Shown here piece after piece: positions 43,123-51,171 of a DNA stretch of 63,302 nt (positions are counted from its first letter, which is position 1; every line of letters starts with the position of its first letter). Made by a program: the position numbers and the translations under genes. Where the stretch lies: positions 1-63,302 of the forward strand of contig NZXG01000042.1 in NCBI GenBank assembly GCA_002701845.1, given 5' to 3'. The notes beneath the pieces were generated by a model. It was not told where the DNA came from, did no database searches, and was given only the letters and a program-made list of their open reading frames with translations. The DNA is from Pseudomonadales bacterium. Lineage in GTDB: Bacteria > Pseudomonadota > Gammaproteobacteria > Pseudomonadales > Ketobacteraceae.

Positions 43123-45564
43123 TTATGGGTGGGTGTGAGTCAGCCTTGCCGGAGTTTGCGGTGCCGTCAGATGCTGGTCAATTTCCAGCGCGGGTACCGG
43201 CTCGGAGTACAGGTAACCCTGAAACTCATCGCAGCCGGCCTGGCGTAGCAAATCGGCCTGCAGCGCTGCCTCGATGCCTTCAGCCACGGTACGCAACGAC
43301 ATCTGCTGGGCCAGAGCGATAATGGCGTTGGCAATAGCGCGGGAGCCGGTGTCGGTGTGGATGTCAGCCACAAAACTGCGATCAATCTTCAGGGTGTTAA
43401 TGGGCAGGGTTTTCAGTGAACTCAAACAGGAGAAGCCGGTACCAAAGTCATCGATGCTGATATTGAGCCCCATTTTTTTCAGTAGTCGAAGATTGTGAAG
43501 GCCGATTTCACTGTTCTGCAGACAGGACTCCGTCACCTCGATTTCCAGTGCGCTCAACGGCACTTGATGCCGTTGAGCCGTTTGCACCAGCTGGTTGGCA
43601 AAGTGTCGGCTTTCCAGCTGGCGAGCGGACACGTTGATGGCCACCCGGCCGGGATTGAAACCCGCGTCCAGCCAGGCTCGCAGTTGGCGGCACACTTCTT
43701 CAATCACCCATCGCCCGATGCTGATGATCAGGGCGCTGGTCTCCGCAATGGGGACAATATCGCTGGGCCCCAGTAAACCCAATTTCGGATGTTGCCAGCG
43801 AATCAGCGCCTCCAGTCCCACCAGATGCCCGCAGCGGCTGTCATACTGGGGCTGGTAGTAGAGCAGGAATTCGCGATTTTTCAGCCCCTGGCGCAGATCC
43901 TGATCGCGACGGAAGTACTGTGCCACATGTTCGTACATGTCCGCCTGATAGACCATGTAACTGGTTTGGGTATTATTCTTGGCAGCGTACATGGCGGTGT
44001 CCGCCATCTTGATCATTTCATCACGATCCCGGGTGTGGTCGGGGTAGATACAGATACCGATGCTGGCACTGGGCACCAGTTCCACATTACCCAGCGGCAG
44101 CGGTTGGTCCAGCAGACCGGTGAGTTTGGCCGCCAGTTGCTCTAGATCCTGTTGTGAGTTGATGGATTCGGCAATGACGATGAACTCATCCCCGCCGATA
44201 CGACAGAGGGTGTCGGAAAGCCTGAGCTGGGCTTTCAGGCGCTGTGCCACCGCGCTCAGCAGGTTGTCTCCCATTTGATGGCCAAGCGTGTCGTTGACCC
44301 GTTTGAAATGATCCAGATCCAGAAACAACAGGCCGAAGCGGGTGCCCTCCCGCTTGGCCTTGGCCACGCACATGTCCAGACGATCCATAAACAGATTGCG
44401 GTTGGGCAAACCCGTGAGTGTATCGTAATACGCAATATGAGACAGTTTCTGCTGGGCTTCCCGCACGGCGGTAATATCGGAAATCACCACCACGTACTGT
44501 GCCTGTTGACTGTCGGGATCGGGCGTGGCGGCGATATTCACCAGGGCATGAATCCAGGTGTTGGCCGTATTGGGAAAGCTCACTTCCCCCTGCCAACTGC
44601 CGTTCTGCTGCAAAGCCCGCCACAGACTCTGGCTGGTATGATCGCCCAGACTGTCAGCATCCAGCAGTGACAACTCCTGGCCGTAACACTGATCCTGCTC
44701 CTGGCCGGTGATCCGGGAAAATGCCCGGTTGACGCTCCTGACTTTGCGGTCCTGGTCCAGCACCACAATGCCATCAGCGCTGAACCGGAACGCCGTGGCC
44801 GCCTGCCGTAACTGTTCCCGGGCGGCGTGTTGGTCGGTGACATCCTGCAACACGCCGACCACCCGATGGTGACCGGTGTTGCCGTTGAAAGACTTGCCAT
44901 GCAGGGTGAACCAGCGTTGCCCCAGCGAGTCGGAGTGGACACAGAATTCGACACTGATTTCCCGGTCCGCATGTCGGCGCAACTGATCCAGGGCCCGGGT
45001 GACCCGGGCCCGGTCCGGCTCAATAATGGCGCCGGCCAGCTGCTCCCAGTTTTTCAGCCGGGTCAGCTCGCCGGAAGGTGAGTAACCCAGCATCACCGGT
45101 CCACTGGCGGTCTCCATTTCCCAGGTCCCCAGTTGGGCGGCATTCAGTGCCAGCTTAAAATGGGCTTCCCACTTGGCCAGTTGGCGATCGGCCTGATGCC
45201 GCTCCAGTGCCACCTGGATGGCCACGTGCAGCTCACGTTCCGAGAACGGCTTTAACAGGTAGCCATAGGGGCGGGTGACCCGGGCCCGGGCCAGGGTGGA
45301 ATCCTCGGAATAGGCGGTAAGGAAGATAATGGGAATCTGGTGGTATTGGTTGATATAGTCCGCCAGCTCAATACCGTCCCTGTTGCCTTTGATATGGATG
45401 TCCATCAGGATCACATCGGGTTTCCGGTCAGCCATCAGTTGCAGGGCACGGTGGGCGGAGGGGGCGGTACCCACGACCTGGTAGCCTAGCCGGGTCAGGG
45501 TGCGGGACAGGTCCAGCGCAACGATATTTTCGTCTTCTACAATTAATACGTTTTTAACTTCCAT
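43123..45564 (-). CDS. Response regulator with PAS, GGDEF and EAL domains
   Basis: Response regulator whose output is cyclic-di-GMP turnover. From a start at 45564 (MEVKNVLIVEDE, with AGGA upstream; an ATG at 45576 is the alternative) the 813-residue protein has a receiver domain (phospho-acceptor Asp about residue 53 in LMDIHIKGNRDG), two PAS domains, a GGDEF domain with intact GGDEF and an RxxD inhibitory site (RLSD), and an EAL domain with LEALIRWQ and DDFGTGFS. Both cyclase and phosphodiesterase activities are possible. The kinase gene follows 17 bases later. Confidence 0.92.
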   Translation of the reverse strand: MEVKNVLIVEDENIVALDLSRTLTRLGYQVVGTAPSAHRALQLMADRKPDVILMDIHIKGNRDGIELADYINQYHQIPIIFLTAYSEDSTLARARVTRPYGYLLKPFSERELHVAIQVALERHQADRQLAKWEAHFKLALNAAQLGTWEMETASGPVMLGYSPSGELTRLKNWEQLAGAIIEPDRARVTRALDQLRRHADREISVEFCVHSDSLGQRWFTLHGKSFNGNTGHHRVVGVLQDVTDQHAAREQLRQAATAFRFSADGIVVLDQDRKVRSVNRAFSRITGQEQDQCYGQELSLLDADSLGDHTSQSLWRALQQNGSWQGEVSFPNTANTWIHALVNIAATPDPDSQQAQYVVVISDITAVREAQQKLSHIAYYDTLTGLPNRNLFMDRLDMCVAKAKREGTRFGLLFLDLDHFKRVNDTLGHQMGDNLLSAVAQRLKAQLRLSDTLCRIGGDEFIVIAESINSQQDLEQLAAKLTGLLDQPLPLGNVELVPSASIGICIYPDHTRDRDEMIKMADTAMYAAKNNTQTSYMVYQADMYEHVAQYFRRDQDLRQGLKNREFLLYYQPQYDSRCGHLVGLEALIRWQHPKLGLLGPSDIVPIAETSALIISIGRWVIEEVCRQLRAWLDAGFNPGRVAINVSARQLESRHFANQLVQTAQRHQVPLSALEIEVTESCLQNSEIGLHNLRLLKKMGLNISIDDFGTGFSCLSSLKTLPINTLKIDRSFVADIHTDTGSRAIANAIIALAQQMSLRTVAEGIEAALQADLLRQAGCDEFQGYLYSEPVPALEIDQHLTAPQTPARLTHTHP

Positions 45565-45761
45565 GTGCGACTTCATCCTGAAGTTGTGTTCTCGGTCTGC
45601 CAGGGGGCTACCCCGGGCAGGTACTGATGTGCTGATATGGTGTGAGTTCCATGCGGCCTGACGCCCCGGGGGCTGACCAGGTCTTTTCGACATTATGATG
45701 AATATTAGAACAGGTTCACAATTTTAGTTAGATCGATTGCTAATGATAACGGTGTTTAATA

Positions 45762-46436
45762 TCAGCGAACGGCCCAGCCGCCACTGAGGGGAAACACCTG
45801 CCCCACATGACAATCCGCCAGCTTGCTGCAGAGGTAGGCCACCAGCCCGGCATCCTCCTCCGGGGTCACCAATCGCCCCAGGGGCACCTCCCTGTGCAGG
45901 CGGGCCCGGAAGCGCTCATCCTGCTGCACGGAAGCGGGAAAATAGGTGGGGTTGTCGACAAAATTCTGGGCGATGGCATTGACCTGGATATTGTGTCGGG
46001 CCACCTCCACTCCCAGGGCCTGGACGTAAGCCAGCTGGGCGCCCCGGGCGGCGCTGTAGGTGGCGGTGCGTTTCATGCCCCGCAGGGCGGCGGCGCTGCC
46101 GATCACCAGGATTTTGCCGGCCTGACGCTGGATCATGCCGGGCAGAACGGCCTTGCAAAGCCGTGGCAGCGGGTCCACAAGGCGGGTAAAGGTATCCCGC
46201 CATTCCGCCTCGGAGATGTCAGTGGCCGCCGTCACCGGGGCGGGGATGGACAGGTTGACGATCAGAATATCCAGCTCCCCGGCCCCGGTAATCACCCGGG
46301 CGGGTTCAGCGGTGTCCGTCAGGGGCGCGGTGCTGGCAATGACCTCCGCGCCACACTGGCGCAGGTGCTGACAGATGGCCGGCCCCATAAAGGCATCGGC
46401 GTGGGTGACCAGAATGCGTCTGCTGGACAAATCCAT
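45762..46436 (-). CDS. Probable halohydrin dehalogenase (SDR-derived)
   Basis: This would easily be labelled an SDR, but the key residues differ. The SDR cofactor motif TGxxxGxG is replaced by T11-HADA-F16-M-G18, matching T-x4-F-x-G. The catalytic YxxxK is replaced by S114-x12-Y127-x3-R131, matching S-x12-Y-x3-R. These two patterns together define halohydrin dehalogenases, which convert vicinal haloalcohols to epoxides plus halide without NAD(P). NNAG is also lost (VNLSIPA). Later NAIAQNFVDNPTYFP and GQVFPLSGGW fit D/E/G-type members. The 224-residue length is right. It is a single gene, divergent from the DUF2244 gene. Substrate unknown. Confidence 0.82.
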   Translation of the reverse strand: MDLSSRRILVTHADAFMGPAICQHLRQCGAEVIASTAPLTDTAEPARVITGAGELDILIVNLSIPAPVTAATDISEAEWRDTFTRLVDPLPRLCKAVLPGMIQRQAGKILVIGSAAALRGMKRTATYSAARGAQLAYVQALGVEVARHNIQVNAIAQNFVDNPTYFPASVQQDERFRARLHREVPLGRLVTPEEDAGLVAYLCSKLADCHVGQVFPLSGGWAVR

Positions 46437-46501
46437 GGCAGCTCCTTAGACAGGGATGGGAATAGCAGTTTAGGGGCTGCCCTCCACGGCAGCACAATGC
46501 T

Positions 46502-47071
46502 ATGGTATCGCAAAATCAGGCTCGCTACCCATTACCTGAGGCTATCCATTGCCAGAGACGAGGGCTGTTATTGGTCACCTGTCAGCGCCAGGGCGCGGAA
46601 ATTCTCATTACCCTGGAACCCAACCGCTCCGCCACCCGGCGTCAGACCTGGTGGTTTTTGTTGTTGGTGGCCGGGGTGACTTTTTCCGTGGCACTGTTCT
46701 GGGCGCTGTTCGGCGCCTGGGTGGTGTTGCCGTTTGCCGGCCTGGAAATCGCCGTGCTCAGCTATGTGATGCTGCGGGTGTCCCGCGCCACCTATCGGAT
46801 GCAGGTGATCCGTATCCGCGACGATGTGGTGGAAGTGGAGGAGGGGGAATTCTATCCGGTGCGACGCTGGCGCTTTCCGCGACCGGACACCCACGTGAAC
46901 GTGCGGGATGCCACCACTCCGGTGGACCCCATCGATCTGCAACTGCATGACGGCCGACAGTATCTCGCACTGGGTACCTTTCTCAATCAGGCGGATCGGA
47001 TCCAGGCCCGGGATGCGCTGCAGCATGCCGGCCTGATGATTTGCAATGACCGCTGGTGGCGGAGCCGGTGA
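46502..47071 (+). CDS. DUF2244 membrane protein
   Basis: The 189-residue protein has two central membrane helices (WWFLLLVAGVTFSVALFWALFGAWVVLPFAGLEIAVLSY, about residues 50-90, as one hairpin) between two cytosolic parts. LEPNRSA at the front and RVSRATYRMQVIRI..DDVVEVEEG, FPRPDTHVNV later fit DUF2244, which has no known role. It is divergent from the dehalogenase-like gene with 65 bases between, and ends 54 bases before ureG on the same strand. Confidence 0.8.
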   Translation: MVSQNQARYPLPEAIHCQRRGLLLVTCQRQGAEILITLEPNRSATRRQTWWFLLLVAGVTFSVALFWALFGAWVVLPFAGLEIAVLSYVMLRVSRATYRMQVIRIRDDVVEVEEGEFYPVRRWRFPRPDTHVNVRDATTPVDPIDLQLHDGRQYLALGTFLNQADRIQARDALQHAGLMICNDRWWRSR

Positions 47072-47125
47072 CACAAGTGTTGTCGGCATGCTACCGACGC
47101 TTTAGTAACAGAGGAACCGTAAACC

Positions 47126-47734
47126 ATGAGTAAACAATCCCTGCGGGTAGGCATTGGCGGGCCGGTGGGCTCCGGCAAGACCGCGTTGACCCTGCGGCTG
47201 TGCGAATCGCTGCGTCAGGATTTCAATATCGCCGTGGTCACCAACGATATCTATACCCGGGAGGACGCCGAGTTCCTTACCCGCCACCAAGCGCTGGCAG
47301 CTGACCGCATCATGGGTGTGGAAACCGGGGGCTGCCCTCACACCGCCATACGCGAAGACGCGTCCATGAACCTGGCGGCGGTGGCGGAGTTGAATGAGCG
47401 GCACCCGGACCTGGATCTGGTATTAATAGAGAGCGGAGGGGACAATCTGGCGGCCACCTTCAGCCCGGAGCTGTCGGACCTTACTTTGTACGTGATCGAC
47501 GTTTCTGCCGGGGATAAGATTCCCCGCAAGGGCGGCCCGGGAATCACCAAGTCCGATTTGCTGGTGATCAATAAAATCGACCTGGCGCCACTGGTGGGGG
47601 CGTCCCTGGAAGTGATGGAGCGGGATGCCAGGCGTATGCGGGGGGACAAGCCTTTTGTGTTTGCCAATATGAAGAGCCAGGAGGGGCTGGAAACCATTCG
47701 TCAGTTTATCTGCCAGCAGGGTATGCTCGTCTGA
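47126..47734 (+). CDS. ureG: Urease accessory GTPase UreG
   Basis: GTPase that drives nickel delivery to apo-urease with UreD/F/E. The 202-residue protein is complete: P-loop [19 protein letters not shown], metal-binding C-P-H in [80 protein letters not shown] precedes the ATG. It stands without ureDABCEF in this window: upstream is the DUF2244 gene and downstream, 382 bases later, the urea transporter. Urease structural genes may be elsewhere, or this copy is what is left of a larger locus. Confidence 0.95.
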   Translation: MSKQSLRVGIGGPVGSGKTALTLRLCESLRQDFNIAVVTNDIYTREDAEFLTRHQALAADRIMGVETGGCPHTAIREDASMNLAAVAELNERHPDLDLVLIESGGDNLAATFSPELSDLTLYVIDVSAGDKIPRKGGPGITKSDLLVINKIDLAPLVGASLEVMERDARRMRGDKPFVFANMKSQEGLETIRQFICQQGMLV

Positions 47735-47838
47735 ACCACTGGGATGGGTTCAGCGCTTCCTTAACGTCCGGAGCCAGGGGCAGGTGCGTTAAAACGGGGC
47801 GGTCGCCTGCGGTGCCCGACACTGTATGCAGGTTGGTT

Positions 47839-47864
47839 GTGGGTCAGGGTGCACACTGACCCAC
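47839..47864 (+). repeat. 9-bp inverted repeat downstream of ureG
   Basis: GTGGGTCAG and CTGACCCAC flank an 8-base loop holding GGTGCA. No T run follows. It could end the ureG transcript poorly, but the GGTGCA in its loop also fits an upstream activator site. Confidence 0.5.
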
Positions 47865-47980
47865 TGGTTCACTTTCGGCACCCTACATATTTGCACCGGA
47901 TTGGCACTCATCCACCACTTGTTACAGTTTGCTGCTTTTTTGTGGGGCGTCGCTTCATTTTGGTGCGCGCTGGTGGTGCA
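47848..47980 (+). promoter_or_regulatory. Cluster of GGTGCA/TGCACC motifs, candidate NtrC activator region for urtA
   Basis: GGTGCA at 47848-47853 and 47975-47980, TGCACC at 47892-47897 and GGTGCG at 47962-47967 all match half-sites of the NtrC operator. Three exact copies in 130 bases is more than expected by chance (about 0.1). They lie 70-205 bases upstream of the sigma-54 promoter at 48053, the normal distance for NtrC enhancers. This fills most of the 382-base gap between ureG and urtA, which holds no gene. Confidence 0.45.
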
Positions 47981-48052
47981 TCCTGTGTGCGTCTGAGGTT
48001 AATGTCCCGGTGGAACTGCCCATTCCCCCCGCAAAAACCCGAATATTTTCCA

Positions 48053-48068
48053 TGGCATGGAAAATGCT
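48053..48068 (+). promoter_or_regulatory. urtA: Sigma-54 promoter of urtA
   Basis: TGGCATGGAAAATGCT fits the -24/-12 consensus TGGCACR-N4-TTGCW, with GG and GC correctly spaced by ten bases and two mismatches. The ATG of urtA is 49 bases downstream. Sigma-54 use fits nitrogen-controlled urea uptake. Confidence 0.6.
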
Positions 48069-48116
48069 TTCCCCCGCATGCGTTCACAAAATCAATAACT
48101 CACTGGGGGAGTTCCC

Positions 48117-49421
48117 ATGAAACAAACCAAACCCAAATGGATGAAGGTCATGGCCGGCGCGGCCGTGGCGGCTTCGGTGTCAATGATGTCCACGTTCGCT
48201 GTGGCGGCCGACACCATTAAAGTTGGGGTACTGCATTCACTGTCCGGCACCATGGCCATCAGTGAAACCACGCTGAAAGACACTGTACTGATGCTGATTG
48301 AAGATCAGAACAAGAAAGGCGGTTTGCTGGGTAAGAAGCTGGAACCGGTGGTGGTAGACCCCGCTTCCAACTGGCCGTTGTTTGCGGAAAAGGCCAAAGA
48401 ACTGCTGGAGAAAGAAAAAGTCGACGTGATTTTCGGTTGCTGGACATCCGTGTCCCGTAAGTCCGTACTGCCGGTTATCGAAGAACTGAACGGCATGCTG
48501 TTCTATCCGGTACAGTACGAAGGGGAAGAGTCTTCCAAAAATGTATTTTACACCGGTGCCGCACCGAACCAGCAGGCGATTCCCGCCGTGGACTACCTGA
48601 TGAATGAAATCGGTGTGGAGCGCTGGGTGTTGGCGGGTACCGATTACGTGTATCCCCGCACCACCAACAAGATTCTGGAATCCTACCTCAAGCAAAAAGG
48701 GGTGGATGACAAAGACATCATGATCAACTACACCCCGTTTGGTCATTCCGACTGGCAGACTATTGTCTCCGACATCAAGAAGTTCGGTGCCGCCGGTAAG
48801 AAAACCGCCGTGGTGTCCACCATCAATGGTGACGCCAACGTCCCCTTCTACAAGGAATTGGCCAACCAGGGGGTTTCCGCCGAGGACATTCCGGTGGTGG
48901 CATTCTCCGTGGGTGAAGAAGAACTTTCCGGGTTTGACACCGGTCCCCTGGTGGGTCACCTGGCGGCCTGGAACTACTTCATGAGCGCCGATTCCGAGGC
49001 TAACGAGAAGTTCATCAAGAAGTGGCACGCTTTTATCAAGGATAAAGACCGCGTCACCAACGACCCCATGGAAGCCACTTACATTGGTTTCAATATGTGG
49101 GCCAAAGCGGTGGAAAAAGCCGGTACCACCGACGTGGACAAAGTGCGTCAGGCCATGTACGGCATTGAGGTGCCCAATCTTACCGGTGGCACCGCCAAGA
49201 TGCTGCCCAATCATCACTTGACCAAGCCGGTATTGATCGGTGAAATCCAGGATGACGGCCAGTTCGTGATCGTCTGGCAGACCGAAGACGAGGTGCCGGG
49301 AGATGCCTGGACGGATTACCTGCCGGAGAGCTCGAAGATCATCTCCAACTGGAAGGATCCCAAGATCAACTGCGGTAACTACAACACCGAAACCAAAAAG
49401 TGTTCAGGCCAGAACTATTAA
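48117..49421 (+). CDS. urtA: Urea ABC transporter, substrate-binding protein
   Basis: Periplasmic urea receptor that delivers to UrtBC. The 434-residue protein has a signal peptide (MKQTKPKWMKVMAGAAVAASVSMMSTFAVAA) and typical UrtA sequence: IKVGVLHSLSGTMAISE, DPASNWPLFAEKAKELL, GCWTSVSRKSVLPV, LFYPVQYEGEESSKNVFYTGAAPNQQAIPAVDYLM and a late NCGNYN..KKCSGQN, with two conserved Cys. GGGGGAG is five bases ahead of the ATG. First gene of urtABCDE; a sigma-54 promoter lies upstream and a strong hairpin with T run directly follows, so much more of this protein than of the permeases should be made. Confidence 0.97.
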   Translation: MKQTKPKWMKVMAGAAVAASVSMMSTFAVAADTIKVGVLHSLSGTMAISETTLKDTVLMLIEDQNKKGGLLGKKLEPVVVDPASNWPLFAEKAKELLEKEKVDVIFGCWTSVSRKSVLPVIEELNGMLFYPVQYEGEESSKNVFYTGAAPNQQAIPAVDYLMNEIGVERWVLAGTDYVYPRTTNKILESYLKQKGVDDKDIMINYTPFGHSDWQTIVSDIKKFGAAGKKTAVVSTINGDANVPFYKELANQGVSAEDIPVVAFSVGEEELSGFDTGPLVGHLAAWNYFMSADSEANEKFIKKWHAFIKDKDRVTNDPMEATYIGFNMWAKAVEKAGTTDVDKVRQAMYGIEVPNLTGGTAKMLPNHHLTKPVLIGEIQDDGQFVIVWQTEDEVPGDAWTDYLPESSKIISNWKDPKINCGNYNTETKKCSGQNY

Positions 49422-49460
49422 TCAGGTAATAGTTTTCAAATACTGAATACATCCACCTAA

Positions 49461-49504
49461 AAGCCCCACCGGTTATGTGTCGCCATGATTGGTGGGGCTT
49501 TTTT
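49461..49504 (+). terminator. Terminator/attenuator between urtA and urtB
   Basis: AAGCCCCACC (49461-49470) pairs perfectly with GGTGGGGCTT (49491-49500) and a T run follows (49499-49504), with ATG/CAT pairing possible within the 20-base loop. The urtB ATG is only 17 bases after. It fits a Rho-independent terminator that lets part of the transcription through, lowering urtBCDE relative to urtA. Confidence 0.8.
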
Positions 49505-49521
49505 CAAAGAAGCCGAATCTT

Positions 49522-51168
49522 ATGACCAGACAACCAAAGCGAGCGTGGTGGGTACGAGCGTGGCTGGCGCTGCTGATACTGGCCTGTTCGCAAACCCTGT
49601 GGGCCCAGCAGCAGGCGCCGGATTTCACAGCCAAAATCGCTGATTTAACCACCTCCAGCTTCAGTAAACGGGCCAAGGCCATCGAGGCGGTAGTGGCGCT
49701 GGACGACGAGCGGGTCCTGCCGGTGTTGGAAGCCCTGCTGGAAGGAGATTTGTATTACCGGAAATCCGATGACCGGGTGGTGATTGCCGTCGATGCCGAG
49801 TCCGGCTATCGGATCACTGATGTCATCAGCGGCGAGGATCTGGGTGCTGTGGGCAAGCGTGACGTGAAGAAGATCGCCACCAACAACCGTATGCGCAAGA
49901 ATCTTCGGGTGCAGATCGCCGCCTACAAGCTGGTGAATAAAAACCCCGATGTGCGACGCACCGCGGCGGGCGATCTGATCAAAACCCCCAGCCCGGAGTT
50001 TCTGCCGATTCTGCAAAAGGCGATTGCCAACGAAGAAGAGCCGGCGGTGCGGGAGGCGTTGAAAGTGGCCCGCGCGGTGATTCTGCTGGACAGCGACCAG
50101 GAAGTGGATCGGCTGCAGGCCATCAAGGACATGGATGGTTACCCCAATAAATACACCTTGGCGATGTTGAAACAGCTGGTGCGCCAGAATGACGATGGCA
50201 GCTATAACGAGCCCAGTGAACTGGTGCGCGAGGAGGCCATTGCCGTATTAAAGGGCCTGGAGGCTCAGGAAACCTGGTACAAGTTTGTCGAGGACCTGTT
50301 TTTTGGCTTGAGCGCAGGGTCCGTTCTGCTGCTGGCGGCGGTGGGCCTGGCCATCACCTTTGGGGTGATGGGCGTGATCAATATGGCGCACGGCGAGATG
50401 ATTATGCTGGGGGCCTATACCACCTATGTGGTGCAATTACTGATGCCCAATCTGATTGAAGCCTCCCTGATCGTGGCCATTCCGGCGGCCTTTGTGGTAT
50501 CGGGTCTGATGGGGATTATCATCGAGCGTACCGTCATTCGACATTTGTATGGGCGGCCGCTGGAAACCCTGCTGGCCACCTTTGGTATCAGCCTGATTCT
50601 GCAACAGCTGGTACGGACTATCTTCTCGCCACTGAACCGTTCGGTCATTACCCCGGATTGGATGAGTGGTTCGTTGCAGGTCAATGGGTTTCTGTCACTG
50701 ACCTATAACCGGCTCTACATTATTGTCTTTGCCCTGTTGGTACTGTTCGGCCTGATGTTGCTGCTCAAGCGCAGTTTCTTCGGTCTGCAAATGCGGGCGG
50801 TGACCCAGAACCGGGCCATGGCCAGTTCCATGGGTATCCGTACCGGCTGGGTGGATGCCATGACCTTTGGCCTGGGCTCGGGGATTGCCGGAATTGCCGG
50901 GGTGGCGCTGTCTCAGCTCACCAATGTGGGCCCCAATCTGGGCCAATCCTACATTATCGATTCCTTCCTGGTGGTGGTGTTCGGTGGTGTGGGCAGTCTG
51001 TGGGGTACCTTTGTGGCCGCCATGGGCCTGGGGGTTGCCAATAAGTTTGTGGAACCCATGGCTGGCGCGGTACTGGCGAAGATTTTGATTCTGGTATTTA
51101 TCATTCTGTTTATTCAACGGCGGCCCCGTGGCTTGTTTGCCATCAAAGGCCGGTTTGTGGAGGGCTGA
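49522..51168 (+). CDS. urtB: Urea ABC transporter, permease UrtB
   Basis: Inner-membrane channel subunit. The 548-residue protein starts at 49522 with a signal-like segment (MTRQPKRAWWVRAWLALLILACSQTLWAQQ), has the UrtB-specific periplasmic helical region (about 30-255, HEAT-like repeats, RTAAGDLIKTPSPEFLP) and then the BPD_transp_2/LivH-type permease (AVGLAITFGVMGVINMAHGEMIMLGAYTTYV, ...). A start at 49489 would lie in the terminator stem and is rejected. It is 3 bases from urtC. The ..QFVE/RRPRGLFAIKGRFVEG end is usual. Confidence 0.95.
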   Translation: MTRQPKRAWWVRAWLALLILACSQTLWAQQQAPDFTAKIADLTTSSFSKRAKAIEAVVALDDERVLPVLEALLEGDLYYRKSDDRVVIAVDAESGYRITDVISGEDLGAVGKRDVKKIATNNRMRKNLRVQIAAYKLVNKNPDVRRTAAGDLIKTPSPEFLPILQKAIANEEEPAVREALKVARAVILLDSDQEVDRLQAIKDMDGYPNKYTLAMLKQLVRQNDDGSYNEPSELVREEAIAVLKGLEAQETWYKFVEDLFFGLSAGSVLLLAAVGLAITFGVMGVINMAHGEMIMLGAYTTYVVQLLMPNLIEASLIVAIPAAFVVSGLMGIIIERTVIRHLYGRPLETLLATFGISLILQQLVRTIFSPLNRSVITPDWMSGSLQVNGFLSLTYNRLYIIVFALLVLFGLMLLLKRSFFGLQMRAVTQNRAMASSMGIRTGWVDAMTFGLGSGIAGIAGVALSQLTNVGPNLGQSYIIDSFLVVVFGGVGSLWGTFVAAMGLGVANKFVEPMAGAVLAKILILVFIILFIQRRPRGLFAIKGRFVEG

Positions 51169-51171
51169 GGT

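Noticed and set aside
47890-47925. TTGGCAC at 47900 as the -24 box for urtA
   Set aside because: No TTGC at the required distance; the element at 48053 has correct spacing.
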